From contig CANHLB010000120.1 of assembly GCA_947461335.1 (NCBI GenBank), positions 1-6,011 of the forward strand: a DNA stretch of 6,011 bases, written 5' to 3'. Below, piece after piece: positions 1 through 6,011 of this stretch. The stretch's first letter is position 1; every line of letters begins with the position of its first letter. This DNA is from Burkholderiaceae bacterium (GTDB taxonomy: Bacteria > Pseudomonadota > Gammaproteobacteria > Burkholderiales > Burkholderiaceae). The notes beneath the pieces are model-generated. The model was not told the origin of the DNA and did not search any database. It saw only the letters and a program-made list of their open reading frames with translations. A program made the translations under genes and the position numbers.

Positions 1-83
1 CTGGATGAAACAAATCCTACATAGAGCTTATTCTAAATTAGGGTAATACGGTTGAGGGTTTCCCCTTGAGTAATAGGGATTTT

Positions 84-89
84 TATGAT
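84..89 (+). promoter_or_regulatory. Possible sigma-70 -10 box upstream of the FrnE-like gene
   Basis: TATGAT differs from the TATAAT consensus at one position and lies 82 bases before the ATG of the DsbA-family gene. No good -35 box sits at the normal 16-18 base spacing. The TTGAG copies at 52-56 and 66-70 are respectively too far from it and too close to it. The two TTGAG copies are 14 bases apart. The region 1-83 contains no convincing gene. Two + strand frames run in from the left edge and stop at 22-24 and 44-46, so the end of an upstream gene may be included, but nothing decides which frame, if either, is real. Confidence 0.2.
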
Positions 90-100
90 GCATTGCAGCA

Positions 101-169
101 ATGAAAATCGCTTATTTTCTGGTTTTGATTTGCTCTTTTTGGCTCATGGCGCATGAGTACACTACGTAA
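101..169 (+). CDS. Possible 22-residue hydrophobic micro-ORF (leader or small membrane peptide)
   Basis: An ATG at 101 opens a 22-codon frame ending in TAA at 167-169, two bases before the ATG of the FrnE-like gene. After Met-Lys the peptide is almost wholly hydrophobic (IAYFLVLICSFWLMA, residues 3-17) and ends HEYTT, so it looks like one membrane helix or an uncleaved signal-like segment. The close stop-start spacing would allow translational coupling. Against it: there is no clear Shine-Dalgarno (only GCAGCA before the ATG), the T-rich DNA would give hydrophobic codons by chance, and an overlapping frame from ATG 86 to TGA 157 has a slightly better SD-like sequence (AGGGA). I do not recognise a family. 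Treat it as unproven. Confidence 0.2.
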   Translation: MKIAYFLVLICSFWLMAHEYTT

Positions 170-171
170 GC

Positions 172-840
172 ATGAAACCCACCATCAAAATTGACTTTAT
201 ATCCGATATCGGCTGCCCGTGGTGTGCAGTTGGTCTAGGAACCCTGGAACAAGCCATTGAGCGACTAAAAGACCAAGCAGAGTTTGAAATTCGATTTGAA
301 CCCTTTGAGCTCAATCCTCAGATGCAGCTTGGTGGGGAGAATGCCATTGAGTACCTCAGTAAAAAATATGGCATTTCTGAGCAACAGGTCTTGGCCAATC
401 AAATTGAAATCAGAAAGCGCGCAGCAGCAGCTGGTTTTCATTTTCATCCAGATGGTCGTAAGAAGATCTACAACACTTTTGACGCGCATCGCCTTTTGTA
501 CTGGGCTGCACAAGAATATGGCTTAGACAGTCAGCTGCGATTGAAGAAAGAGTTCTTTAATACGTATTTTTGTCTTGCAGCCAATTTTGATGATCGAAGT
601 CATTTATTGGATGCAGTTCGAAGGGCTGGTTTAGACCCAGACGAAGCAAGTAGGGTTTTAGAGAGCAGCCTCTATATAGAAGACGTGAGGGCGAAAGAAG
701 CTCACTATACAAATCAGGGCATTAATGCCGTCCCATCGCTTATTTTGAATGGGCAGTATTTGTTGCAAGGTGCACAGCCCTTGGAGACTATAGAGGCTTC
801 TTTAAAAAGCTTATTAGATAAATCTGAGCAAGCTATATAA
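172..840 (+). CDS. DsbA-family oxidoreductase, FrnE-like (thioredoxin fold)
   Basis: A 222-residue protein of the DsbA superfamily, FrnE / 2-hydroxychromene-2-carboxylate isomerase-like branch. It should be a thiol-disulfide oxidoreductase or isomerase acting in the cytoplasm, since there is no signal peptide: the chain begins directly with the first thioredoxin strand (IKIDFISDIG). The redox motif C15-P-W-C18 follows at once. The helical insert includes NTFDAHRLLYW (101-111), typical of this branch. The fold closes with GINAVPSLILNG (183-194), in which P188 is the expected cis-proline facing the active site. Length is normal for the family. The ATG at 172 is chosen because it precedes the first beta strand by only four residues; its SD is weak (GTAAG), so coupling to the micro-ORF before it is possible. 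The next gene begins 48 bases downstream without a visible terminator. The true substrate cannot be read from the sequence. Confidence 0.88.
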   Translation: MKPTIKIDFISDIGCPWCAVGLGTLEQAIERLKDQAEFEIRFEPFELNPQMQLGGENAIEYLSKKYGISEQQVLANQIEIRKRAAAAGFHFHPDGRKKIYNTFDAHRLLYWAAQEYGLDSQLRLKKEFFNTYFCLAANFDDRSHLLDAVRRAGLDPDEASRVLESSLYIEDVRAKEAHYTNQGINAVPSLILNGQYLLQGAQPLETIEASLKSLLDKSEQAI

Positions 841-888
841 AATTTATTCAGTAAAATTATTAGTTGCCCAATCAATGTAAGGAAAGAG

Positions 889-1875
889 ATGAGTAATAAA
901 CCTAAGGTTTTAGTAGCGAGAGCAATATTCCCTGATTTGCTGGCCAAGTTAGAGGAGTCTTTTGAGGTTCGCTCTAATCAGGCTGATCAAGTCTTTACCC
1001 AAGAAGAGCTGCAAAAAGAACTTGCTAGCGTGGCTGGCGCTTTGGTAACTGGTAGCGAGCGCATTGATGCGGCTGCATTGGCTCATGCTAAAGATTTAAA
1101 AATAGTAGCCAATATTTCAGTGGGCTATAACAATTTTGATGTGCCTGCAATTACTGCTGCAGGTGTCATGGCTAGCAATACGCCGGATGTATTAACTGAT
1201 AGCACTGCTGATTTTGGTTTTGCATTACTGATGGCTACAGCACGGCGTGTTACTGAGTCGGAGCGCTGGATTAGAGATGGGAAGTGGGACAAATGGTCGA
1301 TTGTTACCAACCCCCTGGGTATGGATTTGCATCACAGCACGCTAGGCATTATTGGGATGGGGCGCATTGGCCAAGGCATTGCAAAGCGTGCTTTAGGGTT
1401 TGGTATGAAGGTCATTTACCATAACCGCAGTCGCCTGCCTGAGGCCGATGAAAAAGCCTGTGATGCGAAATATGTTTCTAAAGAGGAATTACTTCGTACT
1501 GCAGATCACGTCATCTTGGTATTGCCGTATACGTCAGAGAATCATCACACCATTGGTGCTAAAGAAATTGCGCTCATGAAGCCGACCGCAACCCTAGTCA
1601 ACATTGCACGCGGCGGCATTGTCGATGACGCAGCTTTAGCCCAAGCCCTCAAGGAGAAAAAGATTTTCGCAGCTGGCTTAGATGTATTCGAAGGTGAGCC
1701 TAAGGTACACCCTGAGTTGCTAAAACTGAGTAATGTTGTTTTAGCTCCGCATATTGCTAGTGGAACTGAAAAGACCCGTAGAGCAATGGTAGATTTAGCA
1801 GTAGAAAATTTACGCGCTGCACTGACGGGTAAAAAACCACCAAGCCTCATCAATACAGAAGTATTTAAAGCTTAG
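889..1875 (+). CDS. D-2-hydroxyacid dehydrogenase (probable glyoxylate/hydroxypyruvate reductase)
   Basis: A 328-residue, complete member of the D-isomer-specific 2-hydroxyacid dehydrogenase family, near GhrB, GyaR and TkrA. It is expected to reduce glyoxylate or hydroxypyruvate (possibly 2-ketogluconate) to the 2-hydroxyacid with NAD(P)H in the cytoplasm. The substrate-binding part is residues 1 to about 100 plus the C-terminal end, with NISVGYNNFD at 75-84. The Rossmann domain has G156-M-G158-R-I-G161. The catalytic trio is R241 (NIARGG), E270 (FEGEP) and H288 (APHIASGTEKTR). After the second Rossmann strand comes HNRSR (178-182); the arginines there favour NADPH over NADH, which is inference. 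A good Shine-Dalgarno, AAGGA at 879-883, lies five bases before the ATG and fixes the start. It may be read from the same transcript as the FrnE-like gene, but the 48-base gap could also hold a weak promoter. The exact substrate is undecided. Confidence 0.92.
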   Translation: MSNKPKVLVARAIFPDLLAKLEESFEVRSNQADQVFTQEELQKELASVAGALVTGSERIDAAALAHAKDLKIVANISVGYNNFDVPAITAAGVMASNTPDVLTDSTADFGFALLMATARRVTESERWIRDGKWDKWSIVTNPLGMDLHHSTLGIIGMGRIGQGIAKRALGFGMKVIYHNRSRLPEADEKACDAKYVSKEELLRTADHVILVLPYTSENHHTIGAKEIALMKPTATLVNIARGGIVDDAALAQALKEKKIFAAGLDVFEGEPKVHPELLKLSNVVLAPHIASGTEKTRRAMVDLAVENLRAALTGKKPPSLINTEVFKA

Positions 1876-1910
1876 TAAAAAAGGAATGCTGAAAGAAGTC
1901 AGTGCTAAAA

Positions 1911-1938
1911 AATAAAGCCGAGGATACTCGGCTTTATT
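1911..1938. terminator. Bidirectional intrinsic terminator between convergent genes
   Basis: A perfect 12-bp inverted repeat, AATAAAGCCGAG then GATA loop then CTCGGCTTTATT. The GC core is GCCGAG/CTCGGC. On the - strand the stem runs straight into TTTATTTTTTAGC, a strong U-tract, so it should terminate the Moco operon and small membrane gene efficiently. On the + strand the following sequence is TTTATTACTTTAT, a poorer tract, so termination of the dehydrogenase transcript is likely weaker. It is 35 bases after the dehydrogenase stop and 26 bases after the stop of the converging membrane protein. Confidence 0.9.
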
Positions 1939-1964
1939 ACTTTATGCGTATGAAGTTTGGTGAA

Positions 1965-2258
1965 CTACTCAGCGTCAATCTCTTCCGGTAACTCACGCAA
2001 GGCTAATTCGATTCCACCAAATTTCCCAGCAACCCAGTTGTAGACTTTGCAAGCAACCCACAGTAAGCCAAAGCCTAATAAGGCATTGAGTATCAGTGCA
2101 GATAAGACCGTAAATCCCGGTATGGCGCCATCACGAATGAAGGCAACGAATAGGGCTAACAAAACAATCGGAACAGAGAAGCACAGATAAACCAAAACTA
2201 GGGTTTTGGCGGTGTGCATGGGGTCGAGGAAGACAAGTTCTTTTTTGCTAAGTTTCAT
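1965..2258 (-). CDS. Small two-helix membrane protein, DUF3566-like tail
   Basis: A 97-residue protein with a short charged N-terminus (KLSKKELVFLDP), a hydrophobic helix at about 17-41, a short polar turn (RDGAIPG, 42-48) and a second helix at about 49-72. It ends with an amphipathic segment and an acidic tail (ELPEEIDAE). No signal peptidase site is evident. The stretch YNWVAGKFGGIELAL (73-87) resembles the end of DUF3566-type small membrane proteins, where a YN-x-x-A-x-x-x-GGIE pattern follows the last helix; this match is from memory and tentative. Function unknown. The ATG lies 12 bases after the moeA stop with no strong SD (AAGA only), so it is probably the last cistron of the moaA-mobA-moeA transcript. 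It is followed by the shared terminator. Nothing in the sequence itself points to molybdenum cofactor chemistry or molybdate transport. Confidence 0.8.
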   Translation of the reverse strand: MKLSKKELVFLDPMHTAKTLVLVYLCFSVPIVLLALFVAFIRDGAIPGFTVLSALILNALLGFGLLWVACKVYNWVAGKFGGIELALRELPEEIDAE

Positions 2259-2270
2259 GATGACGCAATC

Positions 2271-3587
2271 TTAAAGCAGTCCATCAAAAAGCGCTACATC
2301 TACCCAGTCGCCAGTAGAAATATTCCCTTGGTCATGAGCAAGGATGACAAAGCAATTTGCCTCACTCATGGAGCGTAAAACCCCCGCACCTTGGCTGCCA
2401 GTGAGTTTGACTGTTGGGCGCCCATCCCTGCCACGCCCTAAGATGGCACGTTGGAACTCAGTACGTCCAGGTTTCTTCCGAATCGGAGTCTCAGAGATCG
2501 CTTGGGTAATTGGTGGCTCAGTCTGATTTGCACCGTTGAGTTGCAAAAGAGCGCTCCTCACAAATTGGTAGAAAGTCACCATGACTGCGACAGGGTTGCC
2601 GGGCAAGCCAAAGAATAGCGTTTTACGAGCGGGTATTCTCCCCGCAATCGGTTTCAGCATTCCAAAAGCCATAGGGCGACCTGGTCGCATTGCAATTTTC
2701 CAAAAGCCGACATCGCCCAACTCTTGCATGATCTGTTTTGTGAAATCAGCTTCACCCACAGAGACGCCTCCTGAAGAGATGAGGACATCTGCTTTAGATG
2801 CCGCATCAATAAAAGCGTGCTTGAGAGAAGCGGGATCATCTCGCACAATACCGCAGTCAATGATCTCAAGGTTGAGGCGATTGAGTAAACCAGTCAGGCT
2901 ATAGCGATTGCTATCATAGATGCTACCTGGATCCAATTTCTGATCCAAGGATCGCAATTCATCTCCGGAAGAGAGAATCGCTACCTTAAGCTTGCGCTTC
3001 ACTTTGAGAGAAGAAATCCCCAGTGATGCAGCCAAACCTAAATCCGAAGGGCGTAGTAAACGACCGGCAGCAATTGCGGGCTTGCCTTGTTGCAAATCTT
3101 CACCACGCAAGCGACGATTATCACCAGGCTTTAATTGATTCTGATGGAACTCAATTAGAGTGGCATCTTGTGTACTAGTTAACTCTTGGGGAATGACGGT
3201 GTCACAACCGCCTGGCATGATTGCACCAGTCATGATTTTGAGACATTGACCTGCGCTGATTTCGCCTTCAAAAGGCTTGCCCGCATAAGCCGTTCCTACT
3301 ATTTGCAAAGAGATATTGCCCTCGCTTGTAGTGAGGCATTCGCCATTAAAGGCGAAGCCATCCATTGCAGAGTTATCTGCCGCAGGAACATCAATTGGTG
3401 AAAGCAAGTCTTCTGCAAGGATGCGGTTAATAGCGTGATCTAGAGAAACGATTTCAATATCAGAGGGATCAGCGATTACATTTGATTCTTCGATTAAATC
3501 ATCGACTAATTGAGAAATGGCTTTGCGTGCCTCATCAACATGTAGTGATGAAGTGAGAAGAATTGGACTATTTGGTGAGTGCTTCAT
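2271..3587 (-). CDS. moeA: Molybdopterin molybdenumtransferase MoeA
   Basis: A 438-residue complete MoeA. It inserts molybdate into adenylylated molybdopterin, releasing AMP and giving Mo-cofactor in the cytoplasm. Family motifs appear in order: PAADNSAMDGFAF (68-80), TGAIMPGGCDTVIPQE (120-135), PGDNRRLRGED (154-164), SSGDEL (206-211) and YDSNRYSL (224-231). They continue with SSGGVSVGEADFTK (271-284), MRPGRPMAFG (300-309) and GLPGNPVAV (327-335), then the C-terminal beta domain from about residue 360 with GRTEFQRAILG (374-384). Length is slightly above the usual 400-410 because of an N-terminal extension and the loop at 310-322. The ATG overlaps the mobA stop as ATGA, so translation is probably coupled; upstream there is only a weak GAAGA. 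All recognisable active-site motifs are present, so it should be functional. The partner MogA/MoaB adenylyltransferase is not in this window. Confidence 0.97.
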   Translation of the reverse strand: MKHSPNSPILLTSSLHVDEARKAISQLVDDLIEESNVIADPSDIEIVSLDHAINRILAEDLLSPIDVPAADNSAMDGFAFNGECLTTSEGNISLQIVGTAYAGKPFEGEISAGQCLKIMTGAIMPGGCDTVIPQELTSTQDATLIEFHQNQLKPGDNRRLRGEDLQQGKPAIAAGRLLRPSDLGLAASLGISSLKVKRKLKVAILSSGDELRSLDQKLDPGSIYDSNRYSLTGLLNRLNLEIIDCGIVRDDPASLKHAFIDAASKADVLISSGGVSVGEADFTKQIMQELGDVGFWKIAMRPGRPMAFGMLKPIAGRIPARKTLFFGLPGNPVAVMVTFYQFVRSALLQLNGANQTEPPITQAISETPIRKKPGRTEFQRAILGRGRDGRPTVKLTGSQGAGVLRSMSEANCFVILAHDQGNISTGDWVDVALFDGLL

Positions 3588-4189
3588 GCGGATGCGTCTT
3601 CTAAGAGTTTTAATTCTTCAGGAGTATTGACGTTAGCAAATGCTTGCGCATCATCAAATACGACAGTACTACAACGCAATTCTTTGAACCAATGATCAAT
3701 TTTGAGATCACCTTTTTGTAGATAACTCTCTAAGGGCTCTTGAAGGTCGGCTCGTAGTAAACAAAAAACCGGTTGTGCCCAGACTTTGCCATCTGTCTCC
3801 TTGCTTGAGGCATAGACCAACTGAAAATTACCCCGTTCCATTTCGGTAGCCAGCTTAGTACCTAAATCAGTTGGGAGCAGGGGGGAGTCGCAAGGAGTAG
3901 TTAATAGATAAGGGGTTTTGCACTCCTTGAGTCCAGCAGTAAAACCTGCAAGAGGCCCAGAAAAATCTGGTGTCTCATCCATGATAATGGGATAACCATA
4001 ACTAGCGTACTTCGTAATGTTGCGATTGGCATTAATTAGAATCGATGCCACTTGATTTTTGAGTCTTGCTAAAGAGGATTCGATCAGAGGTTTGCCATGA
4101 AAAGGTATTAACCCTTTATCTATGCCACCCATTCGTTGAGCGCGACCGCCAGCCAATATAAGACCAGTGATTTGATCGGGAGAAATCAT
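3584..4189 (-). CDS. mobA: Molybdenum cofactor guanylyltransferase MobA
   Basis: A 201-residue cytoplasmic nucleotidyltransferase that transfers GMP from GTP to Mo-molybdopterin, making the guanine dinucleotide cofactor used by DMSO-reductase-family enzymes. The fold is shown by the N-terminal loop LAGGRAQRMGGIDKG (12-26), which binds GTP, by FSGPLAG (76-82), and by PCDSPLL (99-105) with D101 as the expected magnesium ligand. FANVNTPEEL (184-193) is the typical end of the family. Length is normal. The general LAGG nucleotidyltransferase signature also occurs in MocA (cytidylyl), but the GGIDKG loop and the Moco operon context favour MobA. The start overlaps the moaA stop by one base (TAATG). 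The preceding GGTGG, which encodes the last two glycines of MoaA, is the only SD-like sequence. Confidence 0.95.
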   Translation of the reverse strand: MISPDQITGLILAGGRAQRMGGIDKGLIPFHGKPLIESSLARLKNQVASILINANRNITKYASYGYPIIMDETPDFSGPLAGFTAGLKECKTPYLLTTPCDSPLLPTDLGTKLATEMERGNFQLVYASSKETDGKVWAQPVFCLLRADLQEPLESYLQKGDLKIDHWFKELRCSTVVFDDAQAFANVNTPEELKLLEDASA

Positions 4190-5316
4190 TAGCCACCAAT
4201 GTAAGACATTTCGACCTTACGATGACCAATCGATTGGTTTGCAGTGTCAGAGCCACGGATCTCAGAGTAATGATCATCACGTGTTGCCCAGGTATTCATA
4301 ATGGCATTTGCAATCTCTAGGTCACTTTTGCCCGAACGCAATAAGGTTTTGAAATCAAATCCTTCATTCGCAAACAGACAAAGATACATTTGGCCGTCTG
4401 TAGAAATCCGAGCGCGAGTGCATTCGTGGCAGAAGGTTTGGGTCACACTGGAGATAAGCCCAATCTCGCCAGAGCCATCCACGTAGCGCCAGCGCTGGGC
4501 GACTTCGCCAGAGTAATTTGCTTCGATAGCTTGCAATGGGAATACTTCATGAATTCTGGCGATCACTTCTTTTGAGGGAAGTACCTGGGCCATATTCCAG
4601 CCATTAGAGCTGCCTACATCCATGAATTCAATAAAGCGCAGGATTACACCACTACCTTTGAAATGCTTGGCCATGGCAATAATCTCATGATCGTTTGTAC
4701 CTTTTTTGACCACCATATTGACTTTGATATTTTCAAAACCAGCTTCTTGAGCAGCTTTAATGCCATCTAAAACATCAGCTACCGGAAAATCGACATCGTT
4801 CATTTTTTTGAAGATCGCATCGTCTAAGCCATCTAAGCTAACAGTGAGTCTTTGTAAGCCTGCGTCTTTTAGGGCAGCAGCTTTCTTACGCAGGATGCTG
4901 CCATTCGTAGTTAAGGTAAGGTCAAGGGGTTTGTTATCTGGAGTGCGAACTTGCGCCAACATGGCAATGAGCACTTCTAGGTTTTTACGTAACAAGGGCT
5001 CGCCACCAGTGAGACGAATCTTTTCAACACCGAGAGTGGAAAAGATAGAGCTTAAGCGAGTAATTTCTTCAAAGCTCAGTAGCTCTTTATGCGAAAGATA
5101 GGGATAGTTCTGATCAAAGACTTCCTTAGGCATGCAATAAGTGCAGCGAAAGTTACAACGATCCGTTACTGAAATACGCAGGTCACGCAAAGTGCGACCG
5201 CGGGTATCTTTGGTGTTCGCATGAGCTGGGATCACTTGCGTGCCAATAGATGGCAAAAGACCTTTGCCTTCATTAATGCGAATAGGAATTACCTTAGGGA
5301 TTGCTTTTTCAACCAT
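4189..5316 (-). CDS. moaA: GTP 3',8-cyclase MoaA (radical SAM)
   Basis: MoaA converts GTP to 3',8-cyclo-7,8-dihydro-GTP, the first step of molybdopterin synthesis, working with MoaC. Numbering from the ATG at 5316 (375 residues): the SAM-binding [4Fe-4S] cluster is held by C54-N-F-R-C58-T-Y-C61. R47 in RDLRISVTD corresponds to a GTP-contacting arginine, and GGEP at 104-107 helps bind SAM. The second cluster that holds GTP uses C296-H-E-C299 and C313, with the conserved R301 and R303 between. The protein ends in the family's GG tail (374-375), needed for catalysis. A further in-frame TTG at 5361 would add 15 residues and has AAGGA three bases before it. I prefer the ATG because the residues then begin with [12 protein letters not shown], which fits the short basic start I recall for related proteins, although its SD is poor (GAG). 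First Moco gene after rne; mobA follows with a one-base overlap. Confidence 0.96.
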   Translation of the reverse strand: MVEKAIPKVIPIRINEGKGLLPSIGTQVIPAHANTKDTRGRTLRDLRISVTDRCNFRCTYCMPKEVFDQNYPYLSHKELLSFEEITRLSSIFSTLGVEKIRLTGGEPLLRKNLEVLIAMLAQVRTPDNKPLDLTLTTNGSILRKKAAALKDAGLQRLTVSLDGLDDAIFKKMNDVDFPVADVLDGIKAAQEAGFENIKVNMVVKKGTNDHEIIAMAKHFKGSGVILRFIEFMDVGSSNGWNMAQVLPSKEVIARIHEVFPLQAIEANYSGEVAQRWRYVDGSGEIGLISSVTQTFCHECTRARISTDGQMYLCLFANEGFDFKTLLRSGKSDLEIANAIMNTWATRDDHYSEIRGSDTANQSIGHRKVEMSYIGG

Positions 5317-5362
5317 GTGCTCAATTATGGCGGTGAAACGGTGTTTCTGCCAAACCGCCAAA

Positions 5363-5377
5363 TATCCTTATGGGATA
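5363..5377 (-). promoter_or_regulatory. Small hairpin with SD-like sequence before moaA
   Basis: On the - strand TATCC-CATAA-GGATA forms a perfect 5-bp stem with a 5-base loop. Its 3' arm and loop contain the only good SD-like sequence (AAGGA) in the rne-moaA gap, directly before the alternative TTG start. If the TTG is used, the stem would hide the ribosome site. The stem is short and AU-rich, so it may be meaningless. A second 5-bp inverted repeat (AGTCT/AGACT, 5384-5400) lies just upstream and lacks a U-tract, so it is not a convincing terminator. Confidence 0.2.
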
Positions 5378-5410
5378 GATGACAGTCTGGAGAAAAGACT
5401 TCCAACAGTG

Positions 5411-6011
5411 CTAAACCGTTTTTTCTTGGCCGCCGGTTTCAACTAAAACCATAGGTCCCTCTGGGAGGGTTGCTGCAGGTTTAGGAGTTCTACCTAAGTT
5501 AGTTGGCTCAGGCTCTATCTGACTTTGTGCTTCTGCATGCTTAGAAGCATCAGTAGCGACCCAGATCATGCCAGCGGATTGCACAACGCTATGTAAAGGA
5601 GTTTCTTCCAGTGCCTTGAAGGCAACTTTTGGAAGTTCTGGTGCAGGTTTAGCAATGACCTCAATAGTAGAAACCGTAGCAAGGACTGCAACTGGTGCTG
5701 CACCTTGTGCTGGACGATTTGACGGACGTGGAGCACGTGGTGCTCTTTCAGCCCGCTCTTGTCTTGCCGCAGGTTTTGCATTACCAAAGCTATTTGCAAG
5801 ATTATGAATCGGCATAGATGCAGAAGCGCCAGCCATCCCTACAGGAGGGCCTGCCGATGCTACAGTTGCATTAGGTGTATCACCTTCTGAACGCTCACGC
5901 TGACCACGACCACGGCCACGACGATTACGACCACGACCACGACGTTCTTCACCTTCAGCGCTTACTGCGGCTTCGCTACCAGGAGCAGCTTCAGTTGCAG
6001 GAGTTACTGCA
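5411..6011 (-). CDS. rne: Ribonuclease E, C-terminal part (5' end outside window)
   Basis: The last 199 residues and TAG stop of an open frame that continues past the window edge. It is the disordered, low-complexity tail of RNase E, the main mRNA-decay endonuclease and degradosome scaffold; the catalytic S1 and DNase-I-like domains are beyond the edge. Visible residues in order are an Ala/Glu/Pro stretch (1-22), an arginine-glycine RNA-binding block (23-38), and a Gly/Ala/Ser linker. These are followed by a second basic patch rich in RAPR and RP (79-100), then segments resembling the conserved end of betaproteobacterial RNase E as I remember it: SAGMIWVATDASK and finally GPMVLVETGG. No enzymatic motif is visible, so identity rests on the tail and on position before moaA; another Arg-rich RNA-binding protein is a less likely alternative. 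An internal Met at 5836 is not a real start, since the same frame stays open upstream. Confidence 0.8.
   Translation of the reverse strand, partial: AVTPATEAAPGSEAAVSAEGEERRGRGRNRRGRGRGQRERSEGDTPNATVASAGPPVGMAGASASMPIHNLANSFGNAKPAARQERAERAPRAPRPSNRPAQGAAPVAVLATVSTIEVIAKPAPELPKVAFKALEETPLHSVVQSAGMIWVATDASKHAEAQSQIEPEPTNLGRTPKPAATLPEGPMVLVETGGQEKTV
5906..5944 (-). repeat. Tandem 18-base duplication encoding RRGRGR in RNase E
   Basis: Two copies of an 18-base unit (5927-5944 and 5906-5923) differ at one base and are separated by one AAT codon. They encode RRGRGR-N-RRGRGR, followed by GQR. Such RG-rich stretches bind RNA in RNase E tails. The third-position use is almost uniform (CGT and GGT), which suggests recent slippage-type duplication rather than convergent selection, though codon bias alone could give this. 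Confidence 0.7.

Noticed and set aside
86..157. Alternative micro-ORF from ATG 86 to TGA 157
   Set aside because: It has a slightly better SD-like AGGGA, but its peptide is of mixed composition without a recognisable feature, and it overlaps the more striking hydrophobic frame. There is not enough to call it.
2581..2904. + strand open frame of 107 codons opposite moeA
   Set aside because: It is fully antisense to the conserved MoeA core, which shows clear family motifs, and it has no credible translation start.
5384..5400. Terminator for rne (AGTCT/AGACT hairpin)
   Set aside because: The stem is only 5 bp, is not GC-rich, and is followed by GTCATCTATCC rather than a U-run.
5362..5410. Moco riboswitch upstream of moaA
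   Set aside because: The gap between rne and moaA is far too short for the known Moco aptamer, and only two 5-bp stems are present.
5568..5807. + strand open frame of 79 codons opposite rne
   Set aside because: It lies wholly antisense to the repetitive, Ala/Arg-rich rne tail, where long antisense frames arise from composition. It has no SD and no recognisable motif.
5411..5836. Independent 141-residue - strand gene starting at ATG 5836
   Set aside because: The same frame is open through the window edge and encodes the RG-rich tail typical of RNase E, so this ATG is an internal methionine.

Overview
The window looks like chromosomal housekeeping DNA from a betaproteobacterium of the order Burkholderiales. 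A small, AT-leaning genome of the Polynucleobacter type is my best guess. The reasons are the CMPKEVF sequence after the radical-SAM cysteines of MoaA, the style of the RNase E tail, the tight gene packing and the moderate base composition. This assignment is inference from memory of these families, not from a search.

Layout. Positions 1-171 hold no certain gene. There is a possible -10 box and a 22-codon hydrophobic micro-ORF that stops two bases before the next gene. Two genes follow on the + strand: a cytoplasmic FrnE-type DsbA-family thiol oxidoreductase (172-840) and a D-2-hydroxyacid dehydrogenase of the glyoxylate/hydroxypyruvate reductase kind (889-1875). A 12-bp perfect hairpin at 1911-1938 sits between the two converging gene sets and probably terminates transcription from both sides, better for the - strand. 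All the rest is on the - strand. Read in the direction of transcription it is the 3' end of rne (RNase E, cut by the window edge), moaA, mobA, moeA and a small two-helix membrane protein.

How the genes work together. moaA, mobA and moeA form a tightly coupled molybdenum-cofactor block: moaA/mobA overlap by one base (TAATG) and mobA/moeA by four (ATGA). MoaA starts the pathway from GTP, MoeA inserts molybdate into adenylylated molybdopterin, and MobA adds GMP to make the guanine dinucleotide form. MobA implies that the organism has bis-MGD enzymes such as nitrate reductase or formate dehydrogenase elsewhere. The other Moco genes (moaC, moaD, moaE, mogA/moaB, moeB) are not here. The small membrane protein starts 12 bases after moeA and so probably shares its transcript, but nothing in its sequence ties it to Moco. 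rne ends just upstream of moaA with no clear terminator between them.

I see no mobile element, CRISPR array, RNA gene, prophage or defence system. All full-length genes are intact. The points most worth a second look are the micro-ORF before the FrnE-like gene, the uncertain moaA start with a hairpin over an SD-like sequence, the small membrane protein attached to the Moco operon, and the duplicated RG block in RNase E.
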